Below the pieces are notes generated by a model, which was not told the origin of the DNA, did no database searches, and saw nothing but the letters and a program-made list of their open reading frames with translations. From contig JASMDC010000001.1 in assembly GCA_030753015.1 (NCBI GenBank), forward strand, positions 165,467 to 229,466: 64,000 nucleotides of DNA, written 5' to 3'. Both the position numbers and the translations under genes were made by a program. Of this stretch, positions 24,617 through 33,002 are shown piece after piece; the stretch's first letter is position 1; every line of letters begins with the position of its first letter. This DNA is from Candidatus Undinarchaeales archaeon (GTDB lineage: Archaea > SpSt-1190 > JASMDC01).

Positions 24617-25566
24617 TTACGTCCCTCTCCGATGGTCTCTGCGACCTCCATTATGTCCTCGTGGGAGGTGGTGAGCATGTTCTCGATACCGTTGCCCTGG
24701 ATGACGAAGGACGCTGCCGCGCATCCGTTGACCGCAGCGTAGTACACGTCCTGTTCCTGGGCATAGGTGGCCAGAAAGGCGCCAGCGAAGGTATCACCTG
24801 CACCAGTGGGATCGGTGACGTTGGTGACCTCATAGGAAGGTATCTCCCAGATGACCTCGTCGTCCGCCACGACCACGCCCCGCTCGTCGCACTTGAGGCA
24901 GAGCACACCCTTGAAGAACCGCTGGAGATGGTCGGCGATGCGCACGAGTTTGCGTGATGTGAGCGCACCCGCTGCCTCCTTGGCCTCCGGCACGCTCATG
25001 AGCTTCCCATCCTTGATGTAGCGGTAGAGCATGACCGCCTCCTCGCGGTTGGGGAAGTAGAAGTCGGCTTTAGCGAACACCCTGTTGGTGAACACGTAGT
25101 GCTCACGGAAGATCTCGGCGGAGATCGAGTCGAGCGAGACGGCCGCGCTCCCCGTCGCAAGCTCCTCGATGAAGCGCTCCTGGAGCCGTGGACTGTTGGG
25201 GCAGAGGTGGATGATGCGGGCGTTGCGTCCATGTGTGGGGATGTCGTCGAGGCAGAGGGAGTTGCCCACGTTGATTTCGTAGTCGCAGTAGGTCGCCTTG
25301 AAGGCGTCGTGCTCGATGGTGAACCGCGTCGAGCGGCCTCCTGGTATGATCCTGAGGCCGGACAGGTCGATGCCGATCCGCCTGAGGCTCCGCAGGTAGT
25401 CGAGACGGAAGTCCCGGCCGATACGGCCGACGAGGCAGGTGTCGCCCTTGAGGAGCGATGACGATATCGCGGTATACACCGCGGCACCCCCCTGTGCGTC
25501 CACGAGGTTACCGCTGGAGCCCACCCGGTCCATGGAGACGTTCCCCACAACAGCGATATCCGTCAT
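24607..25566 (-). CDS. PfkB-family sugar kinase (first of tandem pair)
   Basis: 319 residues. Motifs are MTDIAVVGNVSMDRVG, AQGGAAVYTA, LVGRIGRDF, FYFPNREEAVMLYRY and DPTGAGDTFAGAFLATY with the canonical GAGD. A longer insertion (KLMSVPEAKEAAGALTSRKLVR) sits before the ATP site. It diverges from the downstream kinase well beyond recent duplication, so different substrates are likely. No convincing TATA box was found at the usual distance. Confidence 0.85.
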   Translation of the reverse strand: MTDIAVVGNVSMDRVGSSGNLVDAQGGAAVYTAISSSLLKGDTCLVGRIGRDFRLDYLRSLRRIGIDLSGLRIIPGGRSTRFTIEHDAFKATYCDYEINVGNSLCLDDIPTHGRNARIIHLCPNSPRLQERFIEELATGSAAVSLDSISAEIFREHYVFTNRVFAKADFYFPNREEAVMLYRYIKDGKLMSVPEAKEAAGALTSRKLVRIADHLQRFFKGVLCLKCDERGVVVADDEVIWEIPSYEVTNVTDPTGAGDTFAGAFLATYAQEQDVYYAAVNGCAAASFVIQGNGIENMLTTSHEDIMEVAETIGEGRKWT

Positions 25567-25725
25567 AGTCTACCAGCCCACCCTGAAGGGTAACCCATTT
25601 GAATGTATCGTAGCCGTCGGCTGAAGTTCCGAACAACTCATATGGACCTGTTCAGAACAACGCAGCAAAACATAAAAGAGGTCTTTCGCACTCCTTAAAT
25701 ATATTTTGAACGACCATCCTATCAC

Positions 25726-26493
25726 GTGACGGAGATGGCCGACGCATCGCCTAAGGGATTCGAGACCGAGTATGCTGCATGGAACGGATCACAAGAGCGC
25801 GTACTCAGTATCCTCGATGAGGTCAAGGAATCAGCGAAAGCCGGGGGACTGCAGCCGCCCACTCTGGAAGAGCTAGGGCTACACCCTTCGATCATGCCCG
25901 AGCTCTCCGACACGATGGTGTCATCTATCACAGACAAGGACGTCAGAGACGCTTATCTGTTCTCGATCGCCCTCGCCAGAAAGTTCACGATCAACTTCTG
26001 GAACGGCCAGGGGTACCCCTTCAAGGAGGGGTGCGAGCAGCACGCTGAGAGGTTCATCTGGCTCAAGGACTCGCTCTCCCGCCGCCCTCCTGTGGTCGCC
26101 TGGGCGGACACTCTCCAGTCATTCGTGTCCTCGTGCCTCGAGTTCTTCGACGGGATAAACGCGATGCCGGAGTTCGAGCGCAAGGATGATCTCCTCTTCT
26201 CATGGGGAGTGTCCTACGCGTACATATCCCTGTTCGACGTGGCCTTGAACGTCAAGTGCCGCTACTATGATTGTGAGATTGATGGGGCAGGGAAGGACCA
26301 GCCCAAGCTCCTGCTCTCTACCGGCGACGTGTTCCTCGAGGACGGGGATCCCGTGAAGGCGGCCGAGTATATGCTCCAGGCCTGGCGGAACGGGGACAAG
26401 AGCATCAAGGATCAGGTGAACAAGCGCATCAAGCATGTGAAGGAGATAGATCCCGATGTCGCCGCGACGCTGGCGGGTCTGATCAAAAAGTAA
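25726..26493 (+). CDS. Hypothetical helical protein with TPR-like C-terminus
   Basis: 255 residues from GTG 25726; ATG 25735 is the alternative. AAATATA near 25697-25703 is the TATA box about 29 nt upstream of the GTG. There is no signal peptide. The C-terminal third (LLLSTGDVFLEDGDPVKAAEYMLQAW...) looks like a TPR hairpin. The first two thirds are helical and Trp-rich without a known family. The next gene starts 33 nt downstream from its own TATA box. Confidence 0.6.
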   Translation: MTEMADASPKGFETEYAAWNGSQERVLSILDEVKESAKAGGLQPPTLEELGLHPSIMPELSDTMVSSITDKDVRDAYLFSIALARKFTINFWNGQGYPFKEGCEQHAERFIWLKDSLSRRPPVVAWADTLQSFVSSCLEFFDGINAMPEFERKDDLLFSWGVSYAYISLFDVALNVKCRYYDCEIDGAGKDQPKLLLSTGDVFLEDGDPVKAAEYMLQAWRNGDKSIKDQVNKRIKHVKEIDPDVAATLAGLIKK

Positions 26494-26496
26494 GCA

Positions 26497-26502
26497 TATA
26501 AA
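26497..26502 (+). promoter_or_regulatory. TATA box, leaderless promoter
   Basis: TATAAA lies 29 nt before ATG 26526, just after the stop of the preceding gene. Confidence 0.65.
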
Positions 26503-26525
26503 ACTTCATCCATGACAGCCCCAGT

Positions 26526-27077
26526 ATGCCACGCAACCTCCTTGTAGCACTGAACTCGTTCTGGATCACAGTGTTCCTTGGAGCGCTGATCGGGGCAATC
26601 GTCTTTCGCGACGTCGCCTCGATCGTGGTATTTGCCGTGCTCCTCCTTGCCGCATATATTTCTGACCGTGAGCGGATCGCTCGCCGTACCGACGCCTTCG
26701 ACTTCGTGGAGGCGGTGTTCGAGAAGCTCGAGGAGCCGATGTTGATCAGCGAGGTCTACCGGCTGGGCTCCAAGGGATTCACGAGCAAGAAGGCGATCAT
26801 CGCTGACCTCCTACACCGGGGTGTGCTGAAGTGGGACGACCACCACCACCTCATGCTCGATGAGACCAACCTCATGATCCGCAAGAACGAGGTGTTCACG
26901 CGTGCTCTTGCGTTCGCCCTGTTCTTCCTCATAATCGTCCTGACGTACAAGTGGACCTATGGAGATCCATTCGTTGACAGGTTCCTCCATGCAATCTCGG
27001 CTCTCATCGTGGTCGTGACCCTCATCAAGACGGCCTATCTGTCGATGATCCCCATCCATCTCAAGTTCTGGGATTAG
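26526..27077 (+). CDS. Membrane protein with embedded winged-helix-like segment
   Basis: 183 residues. Two membrane helices near the N-terminus (residues 10-45) and two near the C-terminus (about 122-142 and 150-170) flank a soluble section. That section (FDFVEAVFEKLEEPMLISEVYRLGSKGFTSKKAIIADLLHRGVL) has the helix pattern of a winged helix. The stop is followed immediately by the DHH gene at 27079, so the two are co-transcribed. Function unknown. Confidence 0.65.
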   Translation: MPRNLLVALNSFWITVFLGALIGAIVFRDVASIVVFAVLLLAAYISDRERIARRTDAFDFVEAVFEKLEEPMLISEVYRLGSKGFTSKKAIIADLLHRGVLKWDDHHHLMLDETNLMIRKNEVFTRALAFALFFLIIVLTYKWTYGDPFVDRFLHAISALIVVVTLIKTAYLSMIPIHLKFWD

Positions 27078-27078
27078 G

Positions 27079-28086
27079 ATGGAGACCGCCCGCGCTGTCA
27101 GGGCCATCAAGGACCTGGTCGCCGACACCTCGCGCGTGCTCATCCTGACCCATAACAATCCCGATCCCGATGCTGTCGCGGCCGCCTTCGGCCTGAAAGC
27201 GCTCGTGGAGGCGTTCGGCCCACGAGCCGTCATCGGGTACGGGGGCATCATCGGCAGGGCGGAGAACCGTGCTATGGTCAAGCAGCTGCGCATCCAGATG
27301 TTCCCTATGGACATGGTCGATCCGGAGGAGCACGATGTGGTCGCTGTCGTGGACGCACAGCCCTCGGGCGGGAACACCCCATTCGGCCAGAAGATGCGTA
27401 CCGACATAGTCATCGACCATCACCCCCTGCGTGAAGGGATGCCTGATGTGCAAGTGCTCGACGTGCGCGAGGAATACGGCGCCACAAGCACCATCATCAC
27501 GGGATACCTCCACATGGCGAGCGTTGAATGGGACGAGAACCTGGCCACGGCCCTCTTCTACGGTATCAAGTCGGACATCGGCGACCTCTCCCGGGACAGT
27601 ACGCGTGCCGACCACCTGGCCATGCGGATGCTCTTCCCCACCATCTCCCACAACCTCCTCACACGCATCGAGCGCCCGCGCATCCCCGCAGCCCACTTCC
27701 TTGCGCTCCGGGACGCGATCGGTAATGTCCAGATATTCGATGACGTACTGGTGTGCGACCTGGGAACGGTCGACTCACCGGACATGATCGCCGAGATGGC
27801 GGACGACTTCCTCAGATTGAAGGGCATCCTGTGGACCATGTGCCTTGGAGAGTGCGATGGGAAGCTCAACTTCTCCCTTCGGGCATTGCTCCATGGGAGC
27901 ATCGCGGGCCCCGTAGCGGAGCGGTTGCTCCAGGGAGTGGGTTCGGGCGGTGGTCACGACCGGTCCGCAGCCGGTACGATGCTCCTTCCCGAGGACGAGG
28001 AGGCCCGGCGCGAGATCAAGGCACAGCTCATCGAACGGTTCCTTCAGGCGCTCGACCGCCAGAACGCCGAGGGACGCTACCTCTGA
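27079..28086 (+). CDS. NrnA-like DHH phosphoesterase (oligoribonuclease/pAp phosphatase type)
   Basis: 335 residues. Motifs are LTHNNPDPDAVAAAFGL (motif I), VVDAQPSGG (II), VIDHHP (III, DHH), YGIKSDIGD (IV) and the DHHA1 substrate loop VGSGGGHDRSAAGTM. The layout matches NrnA-type enzymes that degrade 2-5 nt oligoribonucleotides or dephosphorylate pAp; the exact activity is inferred. Starts 2 nt after the previous stop. It is the second DHH protein of the window and is only distantly like the one at 11639. Confidence 0.85.
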   Translation: METARAVRAIKDLVADTSRVLILTHNNPDPDAVAAAFGLKALVEAFGPRAVIGYGGIIGRAENRAMVKQLRIQMFPMDMVDPEEHDVVAVVDAQPSGGNTPFGQKMRTDIVIDHHPLREGMPDVQVLDVREEYGATSTIITGYLHMASVEWDENLATALFYGIKSDIGDLSRDSTRADHLAMRMLFPTISHNLLTRIERPRIPAAHFLALRDAIGNVQIFDDVLVCDLGTVDSPDMIAEMADDFLRLKGILWTMCLGECDGKLNFSLRALLHGSIAGPVAERLLQGVGSGGGHDRSAAGTMLLPEDEEARREIKAQLIERFLQALDRQNAEGRYL

Positions 28087-28143
28087 CGCCGCCACCCATG
28101 CCTGAGGACAACCTATTTATTCCTTGTCCGGGAACGACCACCT

Positions 28144-28671
28144 ATGGAGCTCTACCTGATCCAGCATGCCCAGGCACACACCAAGGAGGAGGACCATGGT
28201 CGGAGCTTGAACACCGAGGGCCGGAAGACCATCGATAACGTATCCGCCCATCTCAAGCGTCTCGGGCTGCGGACGCATATTATCTATCATAGCACGAAGC
28301 TCCGGTCACGCCAGACCGCACAGGAGTACGCCAAGGTAATCCCTTCATGGCGGGGTTGCGTCGAGCGTCAGGGCCTCTGCCCCAACGATGATATCGGGCC
28401 CGTGATGGAAGAACTGAGCTCGAGTCGCAAGGCAGTGGCCATCGTCGGCCACCTCCCCTTCCTTTCCCGACTCGCCAGCGCGCTCCTCTTGGGGGATCCT
28501 GAACGGGACGTGATCAAATTCCAGCACGCCGGCGTGGTGAAGCTCGAGCGTAACGATGAGACTGGCCGCTGGCAGGTTGCCTGGACACTGTTCCCTGAGC
28601 TCCTGGCGCCGGCGTCTCTCCTGGACGAGGATGATGAAGAAGGGGACCGACCGCTTTTCCGTCGGCCCTGA
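28144..28671 (+). CDS. SixA-like histidine phosphatase
   Basis: 175 residues. The N-terminal MELYLIQHAQAHTKEED carries the phosphatase loop with Gln in place of Arg of the usual RHG/RHA, a substitution I recall from archaeal SixA-like proteins. LNTEGRKTI, HSTKLRSRQTA and VAIVGHLPFLSRLA (second catalytic His) complete the site. SixA proteins remove phosphate from histidine. A Glu/Asp-rich C-terminal tail follows. TTTAT at 28115 lies 29 nt before the ATG. Confidence 0.8.
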   Translation: MELYLIQHAQAHTKEEDHGRSLNTEGRKTIDNVSAHLKRLGLRTHIIYHSTKLRSRQTAQEYAKVIPSWRGCVERQGLCPNDDIGPVMEELSSSRKAVAIVGHLPFLSRLASALLLGDPERDVIKFQHAGVVKLERNDETGRWQVAWTLFPELLAPASLLDEDDEEGDRPLFRRP

Positions 28672-28674
28672 GCC

Positions 28675-29088
28675 TCACTCGGAAACGGGCTCGATCCACA
28701 CGCCGTCGGTCACCCGGTTCTCTTCGGAGATGCCTTTACGGATGGAGGCATGCTTCGGATTACCGACGAAGATCCAGGCCTTGAACCGCCTACCATCATT
28801 CCGTGTGACCGTGCGGACCTCGCGAGTGAAGGGCGGCGTCTTCTTGTTGATGTCCATGTAACTGTCGAAGATGTCAGGCTTATCGATGAGCTCGGGGAGC
28901 GTCATGAGCAGGCCGTGGACGATGTCATCTTTTCCGGGATTCTCAGGTTCGATGAGCACCGGGAAGGTGTCGATGTCAAAGAGCATCCCCTGGATTGCCG
29001 CGTCCTCGGTCTTCTTCGGCATCACCGAGAAGCACAGGTCGAGAAATGAGATGTTCATCAATGATCCGTACACGAATACCTTGTCCAT
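28675..29088 (-). CDS. Gamma-glutamylcyclotransferase-like (GGCT/AIG2) protein
   Basis: 137 residues from ATG 29088. The longer frame to 29130 would start upstream of the TATA-like TTTAATAA (about 29113-29120), so 29088 is preferred. The start MDKVFVYGSLM is the YGSL signature of the fold. The position of the catalytic Glu in the usual LDxxEG reads FDSYMDINKKTPPFTREV, so the Glu seems replaced, and classic cyclotransferase activity is uncertain. Converges with the SixA-like gene 3 nt away. Confidence 0.75.
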   Translation of the reverse strand: MDKVFVYGSLMNISFLDLCFSVMPKKTEDAAIQGMLFDIDTFPVLIEPENPGKDDIVHGLLMTLPELIDKPDIFDSYMDINKKTPPFTREVRTVTRNDGRRFKAWIFVGNPKHASIRKGISEENRVTDGVWIEPVSE

Positions 29089-29147
29089 ATGCAATGCCCC
29101 CGTCTCCCCACAATTATTAAATCGGTACAATTCAATAAAGGTTTCGG

Positions 29148-29753
29148 TCAGGCCCTGCGTGGTACCTCACTATCCTTGCCCACGAGCGAGGCGACCGAGC
29201 GCGGGAACACCTTGGCCAACCGCCTGAGGAGGTCCTCGAGACCCACCAGGTCCGCAGTCAGGTGCCGCGCGATATCGTCGGTCCGGCCTTCCATGAACCA
29301 CAGGATGCACAGGAGGTTCTCCCGTCCCTGCTGCTCCCGCCCTACGAGCAGATGCTCGAGCACGTTGGAGTCCGATGCACCCTGGCCGGGATTGACCATC
29401 GTCTCGACGAAGAGGCGCTTGAGATCGAAGTGTCTCTTCCGTGCGACCGATATGCGATCCCCCAGAGGGATGTCGTGCTGGAGGCATTTCGCGGCAAGGA
29501 AGTTGAAGTCGTAGGCACCGTTCCAGGTGACGATGGGCTCACCGCGGTGCGCCTCCATCATCTCGAGGAGAGGGGGAAGGCATCGCTCGAGGAATGTCAG
29601 CTCCGATTCCATTACGAGCGTGCCGTCACCGGCATCGTCACAGCGGCGGACCCACAGTGTTGGCTCACCGCCCAGTGATTTGATACCGACGGCCGTGACC
29701 TGGTTGATGAACGTATCAGCACCCGTGCCCTCGATGTCGAAAAGAATGGTCAT
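29148..29753 (-). CDS. DEDD-family 3'-5' exonuclease-like protein
   Basis: 201 residues from ATG 29753, chosen because TTTTATG (29776-29782) lies 29 nt upstream; ATG 29762 is less likely. Motifs are ILFDIEGTG (DxE), IVTWNGAYDFNFLAAK (Exo II NGxxxDF) and HLTADLVGLEDL (Exo III His and Asp). This matches the RNase H-like exonuclease fold seen in archaeal B-family polymerase exonuclease domains and YprB-like proteins. It probably processes nucleic acid 3' ends with two metal ions; substrate unknown. Confidence 0.75.
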   Translation of the reverse strand: MTILFDIEGTGADTFINQVTAVGIKSLGGEPTLWVRRCDDAGDGTLVMESELTFLERCLPPLLEMMEAHRGEPIVTWNGAYDFNFLAAKCLQHDIPLGDRISVARKRHFDLKRLFVETMVNPGQGASDSNVLEHLLVGREQQGRENLLCILWFMEGRTDDIARHLTADLVGLEDLLRRLAKVFPRSVASLVGKDSEVPRRA

Positions 29754-29775
29754 GCTCACCATGGGGGGGACAACA

Positions 29776-29782
29776 CATAAAA
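29776..29782. promoter_or_regulatory. Bidirectional TATA element
   Basis: CATAAAA reads as ATAAAA 29 nt before ATG 29806 on the plus strand. Its complement TTTTATG lies 29 nt before ATG 29753 on the minus strand. Confidence 0.55.
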
Positions 29783-29805
29783 CCCTGAGCCGCCATCACG
29801 GATCC

Positions 29806-29964
29806 ATGGACGTCGGGTGGGTGAAGCGCGACCTGCTCTGTGACAACTGTCACTAGGAGCGCACGCACATCCGTATCGTCGACATAGGTCTCTACCGGAA
29901 GGACATGGTCCTGTACGCATCGTGCCTGGCGGAACTGAAGGGGCTTCTGGATAGGGCCGATTAA
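29806..29964 (+). pseudogene. Small Cys-motif protein with an in-frame amber codon
   Basis: ATG 29806 lies 29 nt after a TATA box. The frame reads MDVGWVKRDLLCDNCH, then TAG (29854-29856), then continues in the same frame as ERTHIRIVDIGLYRKDMVLYASCLAELK... to TAA at 29962-29964, 51 sense codons in all. The CDNC and later ASC look like half of a zinc site interrupted by the stop, so the frame past TAG appears coding. Options are a real pseudogene, a sequence error, or amber readthrough or recoding. Other genes here end in TAG, so it is an ordinary stop elsewhere. Confidence 0.5.
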
Positions 29965-30016
29965 CGGGTGCGCCTGACCGGTTTACTTATAAGGATAACG
30001 CTCCCCAACTGGGGTC

Positions 30017-32119
30017 ATGGTTATCAAGAGCGAGAAGAAGAGCGATACTGAGTCTCTTCTCAAGCGCATCGATGCGCTCAACCGCAACATCGGGGAGCTC
30101 GAGTACAGGACCGACTCCCTGGAGGGCGGATCCACCCCGTGGATGCTCGCCACGGGAGTACTGGCCCTGGCCATTATCATCTCGGCCGTGGGATTTGCGA
30201 ACGGTTCCATAAGGGTGAACGCGGCCGGACTTCCCGCCGCAGGCACCGGGACCGCGTCGGACCTTAACGTCGAGGGGATGTACAACCTCATGCTCGAAAA
30301 GGGTCTGCCGTCGGAGGAGATCGATACGATCCTCATGCGCGGTGGTATCCAGAAGACGGACGTGGACAAGATACGGTACAAGGTTACCACCACCGGTGCC
30401 GCCCCGACGGCGACACCTACGGCGAAACCGCCCACTCCCACTGATAAGCCGCCCAGCGCGGCCACACCCACGCCCAGGCCCAAATCCAGCGGCACCGGCG
30501 AGCAGGTCAACTTCCAGATGTTCGTCATGACCTACTGTCCCTTCGGCACCCAGGCCGAGGCCGGCATGCTCGACGCCTGGGACCGCATCGGCAAGTACGT
30601 CGACCTGGACGTCCGCTTCGTTATCTACAGCCAGTACCAGGGCGGGGGCGACGACTACTGCATCGACGGCGGCGAACTCTGCTCAATGCATGGCATCGCG
30701 GAGCTCAACGAGGGCATCCGCCAGGCGTGCATCATGAAGTACTACGACATGGACAAGTGGGTCGAGTACACCAAGATAATCAATGCCCAGTGCTCGCTGG
30801 GCGACATCGAGACCTGCTGGAAGGGTATCGCCAAGGACGTCGGCGTGGACGTCGCCAAGATCAGCACCTGTCAGAAGGACGAGGGCGTTGCGCTCATGCG
30901 TGCCGACAAGGACGAAGGGGACGCTCTGGGCGTCCGCGGATCTCCGACCATGTTCATCAACAGTGCACCCTACAGCGGCGGCCGTGATGCTCTGAGCTAC
31001 ACGCGGGCTATCTGCAACGAGCTCAATAACGAGCCGTCCGAGTGCGGGAGCCTGCCCGCCTGCGGCCAGGACACCGACTGCACAAAGACCGGCAAGATCG
31101 GCAAGTGCGTCAATCCCAACACCGATGACGCGGCCTGCGAGTTCATCGACCCGGTGGCGGTCAAGCTCACCATACTCAACAAGCAGAGCGACCCGTCCTG
31201 CGACTCGTCGCAGATCGAGGCCGCACTCGTGCGCCTCTTCCCCGGCGTCGATGTAGAAAAAGTGGACGTTGCTTCCGCTGAGGGCAAGGCTCTCGTCGAG
31301 AAGTACGACGTCCTCATCGTGCCCAAGTACATCCTGGACGATAACCTCGAGAACACCAACACTTGGGACACGAACGTGGGTATCCGCTCCGTGTTCGAGA
31401 ATAAGGGCGACGTCTGGATGCTGACCGACGATGCGTCCGGTGCTAGCTGCTACATAAGCGACGAGGCGAAGGTCGCGGCCGAGGAAGCCGCGTGCGCCCA
31501 GATCCCCAAGGCCGACGTGCCCACCATGAAGATGTTCGTGATGACCTACTGTCCGTTCGGCACACAAGCCCTGGACGGTATCAAGCCCGTTGTAGAGCTC
31601 CTCGGGGACAAGATCAATGTGGAGCCTCACTACGTCATATACGCGAACTACAATGGCGGAGGTCCCGATTACTGCCTGGACGACGATAGTAAGTACTGTT
31701 CCATGCACGGGATCCAGGAGCTCAACGAGGGCGTGCGTCAGCTCTGCATCTATCGTGACCAGCGCGACAAGTGGTGGGAGTACTACACGCTCGTCAGTAA
31801 AGGGTGCAGCTCGAACAACGTGGACAGCTGCTGGGAGGCCAAAGCCAAGACCGCGGGCATCGACATCGATGCCGTGAAGAAGTGCTACGAGGATGAAGCA
31901 TTGGATCTGCTAGCGGAGGAAGTGAAGCTCAACGAGAAGTACGGTGCTCGTGGCTCGCCGACCATGGTGATCAACGAGGTGGCCTACCAGGGCAACCGGG
32001 ATCCGGAGAGCTTCAAGAGCTCCCTCTGCTGCGGCTTCAAGGCGGGACAGCGACCTTCCGGATGCGACACGAAGCTGGCCGGCGGCGGCTCCGCCCCCGC
32101 ACCGCAAGGTAACTGCTAG
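30017..32119 (+). CDS. Membrane-anchored protein with two DsbA-like (CPFG) thiol domains
   Basis: 700 residues. A short charged N-terminus and one membrane helix (about 47-66) are followed by a PTATPTAKPP linker (about 130-157). Two thioredoxin-like domains follow, at about 165-340 and 500-680, each with a VMTYCPFGTQA active site, a VIYxxYxGGGxDYC segment, a SMHGIxELNEGxRQ helix and a cis-Pro region GSPTMxIN. A Cys-rich connector and a third thioredoxin-like alpha/beta segment (VKLTILNKQSDPSCDSSQI...) lie between. It probably acts outside the membrane in disulfide formation for the many Cys-rich surface proteins nearby; that link is inference. TTATAA at about 29987 lies 30 nt before the ATG. 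Confidence 0.8.
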   Translation: MVIKSEKKSDTESLLKRIDALNRNIGELEYRTDSLEGGSTPWMLATGVLALAIIISAVGFANGSIRVNAAGLPAAGTGTASDLNVEGMYNLMLEKGLPSEEIDTILMRGGIQKTDVDKIRYKVTTTGAAPTATPTAKPPTPTDKPPSAATPTPRPKSSGTGEQVNFQMFVMTYCPFGTQAEAGMLDAWDRIGKYVDLDVRFVIYSQYQGGGDDYCIDGGELCSMHGIAELNEGIRQACIMKYYDMDKWVEYTKIINAQCSLGDIETCWKGIAKDVGVDVAKISTCQKDEGVALMRADKDEGDALGVRGSPTMFINSAPYSGGRDALSYTRAICNELNNEPSECGSLPACGQDTDCTKTGKIGKCVNPNTDDAACEFIDPVAVKLTILNKQSDPSCDSSQIEAALVRLFPGVDVEKVDVASAEGKALVEKYDVLIVPKYILDDNLENTNTWDTNVGIRSVFENKGDVWMLTDDASGASCYISDEAKVAAEEAACAQIPKADVPTMKMFVMTYCPFGTQALDGIKPVVELLGDKINVEPHYVIYANYNGGGPDYCLDDDSKYCSMHGIQELNEGVRQLCIYRDQRDKWWEYYTLVSKGCSSNNVDSCWEAKAKTAGIDIDAVKKCYEDEALDLLAEEVKLNEKYGARGSPTMVINEVAYQGNRDPESFKSSLCCGFKAGQRPSGCDTKLAGGGSAPAPQGNC

Positions 32120-32179
32120 GTCGGATATCGAAGGAACAGGGGGGGTGCGGGCACGTCCCGCACCCACCGCCGCTAAAGA

Positions 32180-32185
32180 TTTAAA
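32180..32185 (+). promoter_or_regulatory. TATA box, leaderless promoter
   Basis: TTTAAA lies 31 nt before ATG 32211. It decides the start of the dCMP deaminase gene, whose open frame otherwise extends back to 32145. Confidence 0.65.
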
Positions 32186-32210
32186 CCAAGCTCTGGCCTT
32201 GGTCACACAT

Positions 32211-32699
32211 ATGGCACCGCAGGCGAACGGCCGGCCTGACTGGGACGAGTACTACATGAGGATCGCCCTGGACGCGGCCCGCCGGTCGACTTGCCTTCGC
32301 CATCATGTGGGCGCCATCATCGTCAAGGACCGTCAGATACTCGCAACCGGGTACAACGGAGCGCCGCGGGGATTCCCGCACTGTGAGACGATCGGCTGCC
32401 TTCGCGAGCAACTGGGCATCCCCTCAGGGGAGCAGACCGAACTGTGCAACGCAGTGCACGCCGAGCAGAACGCCATAATCCAGGCCGCCGTGCACGGAGT
32501 GTCCCTTGCAGGCGGCATTCTCTACACGACCCACCAACCGTGCATACACTGCTCGAAGATGATCATCAACGCCCGGTTGGACCGTGTCGTGTACGGTAGG
32601 GACTACTCGGAGACGCGCGGGCTCGAGATGATGCGCAAGGTAGGCATCGAAGTAGTGCGCTTCGACGGCGACCTCGAGATCACTGACCTCCGAGAGTAG
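32211..32699 (+). CDS. dCMP deaminase-like cytidine deaminase
   Basis: 162 residues from ATG 32211. Zinc and catalytic motifs are NAVHAEQNAI (HAE) and TTHQPCIHCSKMI (PCxxC). LRHHVGAIIVKDRQILATGYNGAPRG is typical of dCMP deaminases of the ComEB type, as is the extra CETIGCLREQ insertion that often binds a second zinc. The enzyme converts dCMP to dUMP for thymidylate synthesis. Stand-alone, with its own TATA box. Confidence 0.9.
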   Translation: MAPQANGRPDWDEYYMRIALDAARRSTCLRHHVGAIIVKDRQILATGYNGAPRGFPHCETIGCLREQLGIPSGEQTELCNAVHAEQNAIIQAAVHGVSLAGGILYTTHQPCIHCSKMIINARLDRVVYGRDYSETRGLEMMRKVGIEVVRFDGDLEITDLRE

Positions 32700-32717
32700 G
32701 CCGAACCCCGAAAACCT

Positions 32718-32960
32718 CTACATCCGGTCCTTCCGGGTCTCCGTCCACTCCATCTCGTTCATGAGCGCGTCTCGTGCCGCCTCGAGCTCCTCGAGCACCT
32801 TATGGAAACCCACTATTCGCTTGTCCTTGCCCGAACCCGTGGAGCTTCGGAGCTGGCCAGTGAACCGGTCGAGCTCCTCCAACTTATTACGGACCGCTCT
32901 GATGTCCCGGAGGAGGGCGAACCGGCGAGTACGTACCAGGGACTTCTTCTCGTCATCCAT
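32718..32960 (-). CDS. Small coiled-coil hypothetical protein
   Basis: 80 residues from ATG 32960; an upstream TTG at 32972 is possible. Nearly all helical, with heptad-like LLRDIRAVRNKLEELDRFTGQL and FHKVLEELEAARDALMNEM separated by a short Lys-rich loop. No family recognised. Converges with the deaminase gene. Confidence 0.55.
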   Translation of the reverse strand: MDDEKKSLVRTRRFALLRDIRAVRNKLEELDRFTGQLRSSTGSGKDKRIVGFHKVLEELEAARDALMNEMEWTETRKDRM

Positions 32961-33002
32961 CCGTGAGACCAATGTCGGCGGTCGTTGAAAAAGCTTTGCT
33001 TC

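Noticed and set aside
32145..32210. 22-codon N-terminal extension of the dCMP deaminase
   Set aside because: It starts upstream of the TATA box at 32180, and family members begin near the preferred ATG 32211.
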